A stretch of DNA of 64,000 nucleotides. It comes from Brachybacterium fresconis. Lineage in GTDB: Bacteria > Actinomycetota > Actinomycetes > Actinomycetales > Dermabacteraceae. The notes beneath the pieces are model-generated. The model searched no databases and was not told where the DNA came from. It worked only from the letters and a program-made list of their open reading frames with translations. The DNA is taken from positions 806,001 to 870,000 of the forward strand of contig NZ_JAGIOC010000001.1 in the NCBI RefSeq assembly GCF_017876515.1. The letters are read 5' to 3'. Below are positions 34,247-42,812 of the stretch, piece after piece; position 1 is the stretch's first letter; each line of letters begins with the position of its first letter. A program made the translations under genes and the position numbers.

Positions 34247-35365
34247 ATGGTGACGAGGGAGGAAACCCGCCAGGCGCGGGAGGCGAAGCTCGACGAGCTG
34301 CATGAACGCCTGACCGGTGCGGTCGAACAGCTCGTCTCCGGCGACGACTGGGGCCGGGCGCTCGCGTTCGCCGCACGGTTCAGGGCGAGATCGTTCTCCA
34401 ACACCCTGCTCATCTGGGCACAGCATGCTGCGGCTTACGAGGCGGGTCGGGTGCCGGAGCCGGTGCCGTCGTATGTGGCCGGGTATCGCCAGTGGCAGAC
34501 CCTGGGCCGGCAGGTGGAGAAGGGTCAGTCGGGGTTCATGATCCTCGCCCCGGTCACCGGCCGATTCGCCACCGCGACACCGTCTGACCCGGAGTCGTGG
34601 CGGCGGCTCGGCAAGGGCGAGAAACCCCGCCCCGGTGAGGTGGTCCGGTCGAAGATGATCACCGCCAAGCCGGCCTACGTGTGGGACGCCTCCCAGACTG
34701 CCGGTGAGCCGATCCCGGAGCCGCCGGCACCGAAGCTACTGGAAGGCGAAGCACCGGTGGGGTTGTGGGATGGTCTGGCCAAGCTGGTTGAGGAGCGCGG
34801 GTTCGCCGTGCTGCGGGTACCGCATGAGGGGATGATCCACGGCGCCAACGGCGTGACGGACTACACCGCGAAGACGGTCGCGGTCCGGGAGAATATGGAC
34901 CCTGCCGCTCAGGTGAAGACGCTCGCCCACGAACTTGGGCACGTCCTGCTGCACGGCCCTGACCAGGAGGATGCCCGCCAGCATCGCGGCATCGGGGAGG
35001 TGGAGGCCGAATCAGTCGCGCTGATGATCGGCGCCGCCCATCGGATGGACACGACCGGGTACACGATCCCTTACGTGTCGACCTGGGCTGCGCGGGTGGA
35101 CGGCAAGGAACCGGTCGAGATCGTCAAGGCCACCGGCGAGCGGGTCCGCAAGACCGCCCTGACGATCCTCGATCAGCTCGACACCGCCCAGGTCGGTGAC
35201 GGCACTCCACCGGGTCTCGACCGTGAGACACCGCACCGCAACCAGCCATCCCATGAGCGCTCCGCACCCGAACGTGCAGCGTCGGGCAGGCAGGTCCAGC
35301 CCCTGCCCGAAACGGGTCCCCGGGCCGCGGCCAGCGCGGCCGTGATGCAGGGACGGGATCTGTGA
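34247..35365 (+). CDS. ArdC-like antirestriction protein with zincin domain
   Basis: 372 aa from ATG 34247, preceded by GGGAGGAGG. The N-terminal ssDNA-binding ArdC domain shows FSNTLLIWAQHAA, GYRQWQTLGRQVEKGQSGF and ILAPV. The C-terminal metallopeptidase motif LAHELGHVLLHG (HExxH) is followed by EVEAESVALMIG. Such proteins protect entering single-stranded DNA during conjugation. The stop overlaps the primase start. The C-terminal 60 residues are disordered. Confidence 0.88.
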   Translation: MVTREETRQAREAKLDELHERLTGAVEQLVSGDDWGRALAFAARFRARSFSNTLLIWAQHAAAYEAGRVPEPVPSYVAGYRQWQTLGRQVEKGQSGFMILAPVTGRFATATPSDPESWRRLGKGEKPRPGEVVRSKMITAKPAYVWDASQTAGEPIPEPPAPKLLEGEAPVGLWDGLAKLVEERGFAVLRVPHEGMIHGANGVTDYTAKTVAVRENMDPAAQVKTLAHELGHVLLHGPDQEDARQHRGIGEVEAESVALMIGAAHRMDTTGYTIPYVSTWAARVDGKEPVEIVKATGERVRKTALTILDQLDTAQVGDGTPPGLDRETPHRNQPSHERSAPERAASGRQVQPLPETGPRAAASAAVMQGRDL

Positions 35366-36306
35366 TGGCCGCTACGGACGCGCTCGCGGATGTGCTGAGG
35401 CAGATGACCGGGCCATGGACGGTCTCCGACGCAGCACGCGAACTCGCCACCGCAGGCGTGCCGGTGTTCCCGTGCGTGCCGGGCCGGAAGCGCCCGCTCA
35501 CCGAGCACGGGTTCCACGACGCCACCACCGATCCTGGCCAGGTGGAGGCCTGGTGGCGGACGCACCCGGATGCGAACCTCGCTGTCCCCACCGGCGCCAC
35601 CTCCGGGATGGTGGGGGTGGATGTCGATGTTCACGCCCCCACCGACGGGTACGAGGCGTTTGAGCGCGCCCACCGTGCCGGCCTCGTGTCGGGGTGGGCG
35701 TTCCTGGTGTCCACGCCGTCGGGCGGGATGCACGCCTACTACCCGGCGACACCGGCCCAGACGCAGCGCTCGTGGCAGGCCGCGCGCGCCGGTGTGGACT
35801 TCCGTGGCGACGGCGGCTACATCCTCGTCCCACCTTCGATGGTGTCCATCAGCGGTGCAGCTGTCGGCTACCGGGTGCGGCAGATCAATAGCGGCTCCTC
35901 AGCGACGCTGGATTCGGACCGGTTGCGGGAGTTCCTCGACCCGCGCCCGACGCCGCCGCCCAGGACGGGCAACGACGTGCAGCGGTCCTTGGATGTGTCG
36001 CGGCTGGCGACGTGGGTCGCTGCCCGCGGCGAAGGGGAACGGAACCGGGGCCTGTTCTGGGCCGCCTGCCGACTGGCCGAGAACGGTGCCCCGGCCCCCG
36101 AGGCGCTCGATGTGCTCGCGGCCGCTGCCTCGCAATCGGGGTTGGGCGAGCGGGAAATCACCGCGACCGTCCGCTCGGCCTACCGCACCATCCTGCCCCC
36201 AGCAGGCCCTTCGTCATCAGTGCAGGGGTCGTCGCGGGCCGCGGACGGGTGGTTTGCTCTCGAGGCGACCGTGCGTCCGCCCACTCCGGTGCGTGGGCTG
36301 CCATGA
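35365..36306 (+). CDS. Bifunctional DNA primase/polymerase (prim-pol) protein
   Basis: 313 aa from ATG 35365; a GTG at 35362 is the alternative. N-terminal prim-pol domain: AGVPVFPCVPGRKRPLTEHGFHDATTD, catalytic acidic pair in MVGVDVDVHAP, and TPSGGMHAYY. The C-terminal helical part (GERNRGLFWAACRLAENG...ITATVRSAYRTI) is typical of element replication proteins. It probably primes synthesis of the transferred or replicating element. Confidence 0.88.
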   Translation: MAATDALADVLRQMTGPWTVSDAARELATAGVPVFPCVPGRKRPLTEHGFHDATTDPGQVEAWWRTHPDANLAVPTGATSGMVGVDVDVHAPTDGYEAFERAHRAGLVSGWAFLVSTPSGGMHAYYPATPAQTQRSWQAARAGVDFRGDGGYILVPPSMVSISGAAVGYRVRQINSGSSATLDSDRLREFLDPRPTPPPRTGNDVQRSLDVSRLATWVAARGEGERNRGLFWAACRLAENGAPAPEALDVLAAAASQSGLGEREITATVRSAYRTILPPAGPSSSVQGSSRAADGWFALEATVRPPTPVRGLP

Positions 36307-37184
36307 CCGTCCCGACCAGCCCGGCAAGTCGACGTTCCAGCCCGTCGAGTCGACGGTGGGCGGTGATCACGGCGGTGGCCGGGACGGTGTTCATTGCCGG
36401 CGGCGCGTTCTGGCTGTCGTTCACGGCGTTGGCGGGCTTGGCCGCCCGCTCCGGGGTCGGCGGCTCGCAGGCGTGGGCGTGGCCGCTGATCGTCGACGGC
36501 ATCATCGTCGTGGCCACCGTCGCGGTCGTCGCCCTGGCCGGCCTGCGGTCGGCGTGGTATCCGTGGGCGCTGCTGATCGGCGGCGCGGCCGTGTCGGTGA
36601 CCGCCAACGCGATCCACGCCGTGGTTGCTGCCGACGCGGACGTCCCCGGGGTGCTGGCGGCTGCGGTGGCGGCGGTGCCGCCAGTGGTGCTGCTGGCGAT
36701 CACCCACCTGACCGTCATCCTCACCCGAACGCAACTCGCCGCCGAGGTCCCCGCATCCACCGACCCCTCCAGGGCCTTTGACGAGACGGTGTCCGCGACG
36801 GAGTGCGCGTCTGCGATCGAGGCCGCAGTGATCGAGGAGCCCGCCCCGGACGCATCGTGGGAGCCGGTATCGGCGGTGACACCACCAGATGGCGTGGAAG
36901 CCACCGCGCTGTCGGCGCCGACCCCGCAGGAGAACGACCCCGTCACAGCTCCCGACACGAGGCAGGCATCAGCGGACCGGCGCGCTGACCCGCACGTCGA
37001 TGCCGCGGCGGATTCCGCCGACCGGCGTGCGCGGGCGGCGGCGCTGCGCGGGCAGGGGTGGTCGAACAAGAAGATCGCCCGGGAATTGGGCGTGCACCCG
37101 TCCACGGTGGGCCGGTGGTTCACCAGCGCGCACCTCCCCGATACCACCGAACACGTCGATGCCGAGGAGGCGAAGGACGCATGA
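36303..37184 (+). CDS. DUF2637 membrane protein with C-terminal HTH
   Basis: 293 aa. DUF2637-type membrane part with four helices (AVITAVAGTVFIAGGAFWLS, WPLIVDGIIVVATVAVVALA, AWYPWALLIGGAAVSVTANA, PPVVLLAITHLTVILT). A long acidic linker follows, then the HTH ALRGQGWSNKKIARELGVHPSTVGRWF. The family accompanies replication genes in actinobacterial plasmids and elements and may tether DNA to the membrane. It overlaps both neighbours (ATGA). Confidence 0.82.
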   Translation: MTVPTSPASRRSSPSSRRWAVITAVAGTVFIAGGAFWLSFTALAGLAARSGVGGSQAWAWPLIVDGIIVVATVAVVALAGLRSAWYPWALLIGGAAVSVTANAIHAVVAADADVPGVLAAAVAAVPPVVLLAITHLTVILTRTQLAAEVPASTDPSRAFDETVSATECASAIEAAVIEEPAPDASWEPVSAVTPPDGVEATALSAPTPQENDPVTAPDTRQASADRRADPHVDAAADSADRRARAAALRGQGWSNKKIARELGVHPSTVGRWFTSAHLPDTTEHVDAEEAKDA

Positions 37185-37612
37185 ATCCCGATCACGACCA
37201 CCAGCAGGAACCTCACCGGCGACCGGCGGTGCCGGGGACCGGCCACCCGCCGTCGACGCCAGCCGAGCAGGTCGAGACACCGCCGGCCGAGAAGGCGGGG
37301 ACACCAGAGGCAGTGCAAGCGGCGAGGATCGCTGGTCTCCGGGGTAACAGCCGTGAGCGGCTCGCCCACGATGCGGGCCTTCGTGCGCGGGGGGTGGAGT
37401 GGGTGCGCCCTACGGACCTGCTTGCCCGCCACGGTGCGGCGTTGGCGGGGCGGGGCATCGACTTCGAGGTCGAGTTGGCTCGCCGCACCCGCACCGCCAC
37501 GAACACCGGTGTGCGGGGGTTCGGGGATCGGGCGCGCCGGTTGCCGCCGCTGTCGGCCTTCGGCCGCAGCAGGACCCCTCAGTCCGTTTCGTCGCGGTCG
37601 CCGGTCGGATGA
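37181..37612 (+). CDS. Hypothetical conjugation-module protein
   Basis: 143 aa. The first 50 residues are Pro/His/Glu-rich and disordered. The middle has RIAGLRGNSRERLAHDAGLRARGVEWVRPTDLLARHGAAL, which looks helical and basic. The ATG overlaps the DUF2637 stop. Function unknown; conserved position within the replication block suggests an accessory role. Confidence 0.65.
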   Translation: MNPDHDHQQEPHRRPAVPGTGHPPSTPAEQVETPPAEKAGTPEAVQAARIAGLRGNSRERLAHDAGLRARGVEWVRPTDLLARHGAALAGRGIDFEVELARRTRTATNTGVRGFGDRARRLPPLSAFGRSRTPQSVSSRSPVG

Positions 37613-37677
37613 GCTGAGCAGGTGAGAGGTCATGAGCACCACCCGGGTAGGCAGCATGGACGTCGTCGTTGGGGACG

Positions 37678-37705
37678 GCGTGCGCACCTGCCTGTCAGGA
37701 GGTGC
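37678..37705 (+). promoter_or_regulatory. GTGCACCT-type leader element, copy 1
   Basis: CGTGCGCACCTGCCTGTCAGG, 8 nt before ATG 37713. GCACCT (37684-37689) pairs with AGGTGC (37700-37705), placing the AGGAGG ribosome-binding site in the stem. It matches copy 5 at 50543 almost base for base. Confidence 0.6.
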
Positions 37706-37712
37706 CCCAACC

Positions 37713-38609
37713 ATGACCGAGAACACCCACACCACCAATCGCCAGAGAACCGAGAACGGCGAGGATTTCACGCGCAGCGAAGGCCTGCGCAGGCTGCTGA
37801 CTCGCCTGCACGATGCCGGGCCGGGTGCGTGGGAGCACGACCCCACCGCCGCGGAACTGATGACCCACGCGGCGGAGAAGTACGCGCCGCTCGCGCATAA
37901 GCACGGCCTGGACCCCTGGGAGGCCGCCAGCGCGGCGTTCGACGTGATGCGCACCCAAGCCACCAGGACCGCGGTTGATCCGTGGGCGGTGGTCACCCAC
38001 GCGGTGCGGATCACCTGCATCTTCGAAGAACGCGCCCAAGGACTCCTGTGCTCGGTCCACCAGGCACGCCGCCCGCACATCTCAGCGTTCCACGACCCCG
38101 AACGCTTCTCCGACCGGGAGAACCCGCTGGCCGACTACCACTCCGCGTTCCAGATCATCGACGACACCACAACCGCCCCCGGGGATGAGGGCGACGGTTC
38201 TTCAGCGTCGTCCCGCGCCTGCACATCGGCGGGCTCCACGGTTGAGGATGCGATCGCGTTGTTCACGCTGCTGGACTGGCCGCCAGCCACTGCGCGCGCC
38301 GGTATCGAGCATGTGTGCGGGGTGCTGACCAAGACCGGCACCCGCCAGGCTACCTACGAGGCGCTGCGCCGCGACAAGCACGCCCGCGCCCTGCTCGACA
38401 TCCCCGGCCATTCCTGGACGGCGCTGCTCCGGGCGCTGCTGGGAAACCCGCACCCCGCCTACGCCGCCACGACCGCGGGGCGGGGCGTGCTGCTGCGGCT
38501 GCTGATCGGCGAGAGCCTGCCGGTGCTGCTGCGCGACGACGACCTCGTGCTCACCATCTCCCTCGCCTCCCCCGGCAGCCGAAATCCTTGTGGGGGCGGG
38601 TCGCGATGA
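37713..38609 (+). CDS. Hypothetical protein of the element
   Basis: 298 aa from ATG 37713, with AGGAGG upstream; an in-frame ATG at 37632 would translate across the leader element. Soluble and largely helical, with Trp-containing segments (GPGAWEHDPTAAELMTHAAEKYAPLAHKHGLDPWEAASAAFDVM). The C-terminal half resembles a helical bundle (WTALLRALLGNPHPAY). No catalytic motif found. It is coupled to the ParB-like gene by an overlap. Confidence 0.7.
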   Translation: MTENTHTTNRQRTENGEDFTRSEGLRRLLTRLHDAGPGAWEHDPTAAELMTHAAEKYAPLAHKHGLDPWEAASAAFDVMRTQATRTAVDPWAVVTHAVRITCIFEERAQGLLCSVHQARRPHISAFHDPERFSDRENPLADYHSAFQIIDDTTTAPGDEGDGSSASSRACTSAGSTVEDAIALFTLLDWPPATARAGIEHVCGVLTKTGTRQATYEALRRDKHARALLDIPGHSWTALLRALLGNPHPAYAATTAGRGVLLRLLIGESLPVLLRDDDLVLTISLASPGSRNPCGGGSR

Positions 38610-39619
38610 GCGCGCCGGCGGGGTTCATCGAGCTGGAACGCACCGTCGCCTCGATCCAGGTGGGGCGCCGGCACCGCACCGAGCTGGGCGACATCGACGA
38701 ACTGGCTGCCTCCATCGACCGCGACGGCCTCCTCCAACCCATCACCATCACACCCGACGGCGTGCTCGTGTGCGGGGCCAGGAGGCTGACCGCGATCAGA
38801 CAGCTCGGCTGGAAGACCGTCAACGTGTGGGTGCGCTCGGGCATCTCCGACCGGCTCGGGCACCTCTTGGCCGAGCAGGACGACAACGTCCTGCACAAAC
38901 CCCTGACCCAGACCGAGGCCGCCGCCCTGTACCGGGAGCTGAAGGTGCTGATGGCCGAGGACGCCGCCCGCCGGCAGGCCGCGGCCCGGTTCAGTGCGGA
39001 GAATCAGCCTGGAAGTGACGGTGGTGCAAATTGTGCACCACCGTTACCCGGCGCCTCCGGGAAGACCCGGGAGCAGGCGGCGGCGATGGTCCCGGGCGGT
39101 GCATCCCACACCACGCTGGACAAGATCAGCTACCTCCAGCAGCTTGCCGACGACCCCGCCCAGCCGGCCGAGCTACGCCAATACGTGGCCGGCGAGCTGG
39201 AGCGGATCGACGCCGGCGCCGCCGTCGATCCGATCTACCGGCACATCCACGATCTCGCCGAGACGGCCAGGAACCAGCGCGAGGCGGACCTGCACCAGCT
39301 TGCCGCCGACGCGCTCGCCCGCGCGAAGACCGTGACCGCCAAGAAACGCGCCCCCCGACCCGCGCCGCCAGCCGACGATGATGCTGCGCCGGTGCCGTAT
39401 CCGGTGCGGGCGTTCGTGCTGACCTGGACCGAACTGGCCGACTGGTGGACCCACTACGACGCCGAGCAGCTCGCCGCCGAACTCACCGATGAGCAGATCG
39501 AGTCCTTCCTGATCGCCGTCGAGGGCACCAGCAGGTTCGCCGAGGAACTGCGTACCGCCCGCGACCGTCGGGCAGGCCACGAGACCCCGCCCGCACGGGG
39601 GCACCTGCGCGCCCTCTGA
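38606..39619 (+). CDS. ParB-like nuclease-domain protein
   Basis: 337 aa. The N-terminal ParB/Srx domain includes IDELAASIDRDGLLQPITITPDG, VCGARRLTAIRQLGW and VNVWVRSG. A central HTH-like region follows (LTQTEAAALYRELK, SGKTREQAAAMV...TTLDKI). The C-terminal 100 residues are variable. It probably binds sites on the element for partition or transcription control. No ParA is adjacent, so it is not a standard parAB pair. Confidence 0.85.
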   Translation: MSAPAGFIELERTVASIQVGRRHRTELGDIDELAASIDRDGLLQPITITPDGVLVCGARRLTAIRQLGWKTVNVWVRSGISDRLGHLLAEQDDNVLHKPLTQTEAAALYRELKVLMAEDAARRQAAARFSAENQPGSDGGANCAPPLPGASGKTREQAAAMVPGGASHTTLDKISYLQQLADDPAQPAELRQYVAGELERIDAGAAVDPIYRHIHDLAETARNQREADLHQLAADALARAKTVTAKKRAPRPAPPADDDAAPVPYPVRAFVLTWTELADWWTHYDAEQLAAELTDEQIESFLIAVEGTSRFAEELRTARDRRAGHETPPARGHLRAL

Positions 39620-39646
39620 GCATTCGGGCGATTACGGGTGCACGTG

Positions 39647-39659
39647 GTGCACCTACAGG
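39647..39659 (+). promoter_or_regulatory. GTGCACCT-type element, copy 2
   Basis: GTGCACCTACAGG, ending 2 nt before ATG 39662. A second GTGCAC lies 8 bp upstream. This copy is short and has no long nested hairpin. Confidence 0.45.
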
Positions 39660-39661
39660 GC

Positions 39662-40360
39662 ATGAAGACTCCCGACCTGTCTGCCCCGCGTTCCCGTCAC
39701 CGGCTGATCGCCGCACTCGCCGCCCTCGTGACGGTCCTGGTGCTGGCCGGGGTCGGCGTCTACGGACTGATCACCGGACCACCCACGAGCAATCAGCCCG
39801 GCACGGCGCAGGACCAAGACGGGTCCGAGCTGGGCGCCACAGCACCCAGCGTCCCGGCCTCGACAGCGACACCGCGTCTGCCGACGGTGCGGGTCGCGGC
39901 TGATCCGGAGACCTTCGCCCGTAACGTCGCGACGGCGCTGTTCGCCTGGGACACGGCCAGCGGGTTCATGCCCCTGGACTACACCTCGGTCGTCCTCGCA
40001 GTCGGTGACCCCTCGGGTGCCGAGCAGGCCGGGCTCGCCTCCGACATCGCCACCTACCTGCCGAACCGGGACGCGTGGATCGAGCTGCGCCACTACGCCA
40101 CCGCCCAGCACCTGACCATCGACGAGGTGTTCGTCCCCGACGCGTGGGATGCGGCCCTCGAGCAGGCACAACCCGGGCAGCTCGCCGAGGGCACCATCGC
40201 CTACACGATCGAGGGCACCCGCCACCGCACCGGCCTCTGGAACGACGAGACCGTCACCTCCGAGCATCCGGTGGCGTTCACCGTGTTCCTCGTCTGCGCG
40301 CCCACCTACGACACCTGCCACCTGCTGCGGTTGTCCCAGCTCGACAACCCCCTCCGATAG
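39662..40360 (+). CDS. Single-pass membrane conjugation protein, TcpC/VirB8-like
   Basis: 232 aa from ATG 39662. One membrane helix near the N-terminus (LIAALAALVTVLVLAGVGVYGL), a Pro/Thr/Ala linker, then a soluble domain (FARNVATALFAWDTASG...AWIELRHYATAQHLTI...VFLVCAPTYDTCHLLRL). This topology is that of VirB8/TcpC scaffold proteins of the mating apparatus. The assignment is by architecture and position, not by a diagnostic motif. Confidence 0.65.
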   Translation: MKTPDLSAPRSRHRLIAALAALVTVLVLAGVGVYGLITGPPTSNQPGTAQDQDGSELGATAPSVPASTATPRLPTVRVAADPETFARNVATALFAWDTASGFMPLDYTSVVLAVGDPSGAEQAGLASDIATYLPNRDAWIELRHYATAQHLTIDEVFVPDAWDAALEQAQPGQLAEGTIAYTIEGTRHRTGLWNDETVTSEHPVAFTVFLVCAPTYDTCHLLRLSQLDNPLR

Positions 40361-40377
40361 ACCCGGGGTGATTGCTC

Positions 40378-42042
40378 ATGGTGAAGAAGCTCGCCCTCGT
40401 CGCCCTCGCGCTGGTGTTCCTGGCGCCGTCGCTGGTGTTGGTCGGGGTCGGGGTGGTGATGAACCCTGCCGCCTCGGCTTCCTGCACCGTGGCCGGTGTG
40501 AACGTCAGGGTCGGCGACGTCCCCGACGAGCTGGAGGTCACGACAGCGAACGGCGAGACCTTCACGCTGAACCGGCAGCAGCTCACGCATGCGGCGACGA
40601 TCATCGAGGCCGGCACGGGCATCGACGGGGTGACCCGGGACGGGCTGGTGATTGCGCTGATGGCGGCGCTGACCGAGTCCACCCTGCGGATGCTGTCCAA
40701 CACGAGCGTCTATCCGGAGTCGGCGGACTATCCCAACGACGGCGACGGTTCCGACAACGACTCCCTGGGGTTGTTTCAGATGCGGCCGCAGTCCGGGTGG
40801 GGCACCGTCGCCGAGTTGATGGACCCGACGTATCAGGCGCAGGCGTTCTTCGGCGGACCCACCGGCCCCAACCACCCCTCTCCACGTGGCCTGTTGGACA
40901 TTCCCGGCTGGGAACAGATGGACAAGGGCGAAGCCGCCCAAGCCGTCGAGGTGTCCGCCTACCCCGACCGGTACCGCAACTACGAGCCCGTCGCCGAGAC
41001 CATCCTGACCACCCTCACCGGCACCACCACGACAGCCGACGCAGTCACTGCGGGGATGTCGACCGGCGACACGGTGGTGCCAGCGGTTCAGACGGTGGCG
41101 GAGTCTTCGCGGGTGGTGTTCCCGGTGCCCGTGGGCACCTGGGTGCTGACCAGCGAGTATGGGCCGCGGGTCCATCCGATCTCCGGGGAGAGTTCGTTCC
41201 ACACCGGCACCGACTTCGCCGCCCCGGATGGCACTCCGATCCTCGCGGCGGCCGATGGCACCGTCACCGTCGCCGAGTTCTCCGGCGGCTACGGCGGGCT
41301 CATCGTCATCGAACACACCCTCGACGGGCAGGCTGTGGCGACCGCGTACGGGCATATGTGGGAGACCGGCATTCACGTCCAACCCGGCGACACTGTCACC
41401 GCCGGCCAGCACATCGGCGACATCGGCTCCTCCGGCAACAGCACCGGGCCGCATCTGCATTTTGAGGTCCGGACCGGCGGCACCGACGGCGAGCACACCG
41501 ACCCCGCCGCCTGGCTCAACGCCCATGATGCCGCCGACCTCCCCGAACCCGAGACCGGCGCCCCGGCCGGCTGCGACCCCGGCACCAGCACGCCGGGCGA
41601 GCTGCCCGACCCCCTCGACGGTGACCCGGACCGGCTCGTCGACGACCCCACCAGCGACGGACAGATCACCGCTCGGATGCTGCACCTGTACCAGCAGGGC
41701 ACCGCCGCCTTCCCCGACACCTCCTGGGCCTGCTACTCACCGCGGCCCGGCACCCGCTCCGAACACCCGCTCGGCCGGGCCTGCGATCTGACCTTCGGCA
41801 ACGCCATCGGCCAGCACCCCACACCGGCGCAGCTCGAAGCCGGCTGGGACGTCACCAACTGGATGAAAGACCACGCCGAGACCCTCGGTGTCGAGTATCT
41901 GATCTGGCAGGGCAAGATCTGGTCACTGGCCCGCGATGACAGCGGTTGGCGCGACTACAACGGCGGCGGCATGCACGACCCTGGCGACGTCACCGGCGGC
42001 CACTATGACCACCTCCACGTCACCGTTCGGTCCGGGAGCTGA
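40378..42042 (+). CDS. Three-domain cell-wall hydrolase of the mating apparatus
   Basis: 554 aa from ATG 40378. Signal/anchor helix at 5-30. Residues about 75-210 are a lysozyme/transglycosylase-like domain (ALMAALTESTL with Glu, then SLGLFQMRPQSGWGT). About 250-385 are an M23/LytM endopeptidase (FHTGTDFAAP and GPHLHFEV). About 425-554 are a VanY/M15-like domain (RSEHPLGRACDLTF, YDHLHVTV). It should open peptidoglycan for the transfer channel. The gene just upstream is the VirB8-like scaffold. Confidence 0.88.
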   Translation: MVKKLALVALALVFLAPSLVLVGVGVVMNPAASASCTVAGVNVRVGDVPDELEVTTANGETFTLNRQQLTHAATIIEAGTGIDGVTRDGLVIALMAALTESTLRMLSNTSVYPESADYPNDGDGSDNDSLGLFQMRPQSGWGTVAELMDPTYQAQAFFGGPTGPNHPSPRGLLDIPGWEQMDKGEAAQAVEVSAYPDRYRNYEPVAETILTTLTGTTTTADAVTAGMSTGDTVVPAVQTVAESSRVVFPVPVGTWVLTSEYGPRVHPISGESSFHTGTDFAAPDGTPILAAADGTVTVAEFSGGYGGLIVIEHTLDGQAVATAYGHMWETGIHVQPGDTVTAGQHIGDIGSSGNSTGPHLHFEVRTGGTDGEHTDPAAWLNAHDAADLPEPETGAPAGCDPGTSTPGELPDPLDGDPDRLVDDPTSDGQITARMLHLYQQGTAAFPDTSWACYSPRPGTRSEHPLGRACDLTFGNAIGQHPTPAQLEAGWDVTNWMKDHAETLGVEYLIWQGKIWSLARDDSGWRDYNGGGMHDPGDVTGGHYDHLHVTVRSGS

Positions 42043-42047
42043 GCGGC

Positions 42048-42314
42048 ATGGACGTGTTCCCCGACTTCGACGGTCTCGGCGGGATCGGCGACCTGCGCGA
42101 AGTGATCGGCGCGCTGCTCACCTTCGTCCTGGTGATCGCCGTGTTGATGCTGATCGTCTGCGCCCTCATCTGGGCACTCGCCACCGCCAACGGCCAGCAC
42201 GCCGCCGCCACCAAGGCGCGCATCGGCGCCTGGACCGCGCTCGGTGCCGTGGTCCTGGCTGGCGGCGGGGTGGCGTGGCTGAACTGGCTCATCGACCTCG
42301 GCCAGCAACTCTGA
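42048..42314 (+). CDS. Small two-helix membrane protein, DUF6112/VirB2-like
   Basis: 88 aa. Two hydrophobic helices (VIGALLTFVLVIAVLMLIVCALIWAL in pieces, and TALGAVVLAGGGVAWLNWLI) flank a short basic loop. It is a small paralogue of the next gene; both start with an Asp/Gly-rich segment and end WLIDLGQQL or FWNVGQQV. Pilin-like VirB2/TrbC position in the transfer operon. It follows the hydrolase by 5 bp. Confidence 0.72.
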   Translation: MDVFPDFDGLGGIGDLREVIGALLTFVLVIAVLMLIVCALIWALATANGQHAAATKARIGAWTALGAVVLAGGGVAWLNWLIDLGQQL

Positions 42315-42380
42315 CTCTCTTGCCCGCCTGCGAACCCTCGCGCCGCGCGGTGCCGCGTTCTTAGGACTGTGGGGCGGGCG

Positions 42381-42439
42381 GTGCACCTGACCGACGAACC
42401 CATCCGCGTTCCCCGCCCTCCGGGGCGGGTCCGTTCGTC
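42381..42439 (+). promoter_or_regulatory. GTGCACCT-type leader with nested hairpin, copy 3
   Basis: GTGCACCTGAC at 42381-42391. The outer stem GACGAAC (42393-42399) pairs with GTTCGTC (42433-42439). The inner stem CCCGCC (42412-42417) pairs with GGCGGG (42424-42429). AGGAG follows and GTG 42452 starts the gene. The stem bases differ from the other copies while pairing is kept. Confidence 0.65.
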
Positions 42440-42451
42440 AGGAGACCCACC

Positions 42452-42772
42452 GTGTTCGACCTCATCACCACCGTCCTGGCCGCACCCGTACTGGTGCCGA
42501 TGAACATCGACATCGACCCCAACGATTCCGGTCTTCCCGGGATCGCCCAGCTGCGCACCATCGTCGGCGCGGTCATGACCATCGGCCTGATCCTGTCCGT
42601 GCTCGCACTGATCATCTCGGCGATCGTGTGGGGCTTCGGCGCCAACTCCTCCAACCCGCATCTCGCTGGCCGGGGCAAGGTGGGCGTCCTCGTCTCCTGC
42701 GGTGCCGCGGTGATCTGCGGCGCGTCGGTGACGCTGATCAACTTCTTCTGGAACGTCGGCCAGCAGGTCTGA
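42452..42772 (+). CDS. Small membrane protein, DUF6112/VirB2-like
   Basis: 106 aa, GTG start behind CAGGAG. Amphipathic N-terminus (LVPMNIDIDPNDSGLPGIAQL) and two helices (IVGAVMTIGLILSVLALIIS, GVLVSCGAAVICGASVTLI). It is similar in layout to the 88-aa neighbour, so the pair probably arose by duplication. Likely pilin or channel subunit of the type IV-like system. Confidence 0.75.
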   Translation: MFDLITTVLAAPVLVPMNIDIDPNDSGLPGIAQLRTIVGAVMTIGLILSVLALIISAIVWGFGANSSNPHLAGRGKVGVLVSCGAAVICGASVTLINFFWNVGQQV

Positions 42773-42812
42773 CCCCACCCCGTCCATCAACTCGATCTGA
42801 GGAGTGATTGCG

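Noticed and set aside
36158..38080. 640-aa minus-strand ORF across DUF2637 and the following genes
   Set aside because: It crosses three overlapping, well-supported plus-strand genes and has Ala/Thr/Ser shadow composition.
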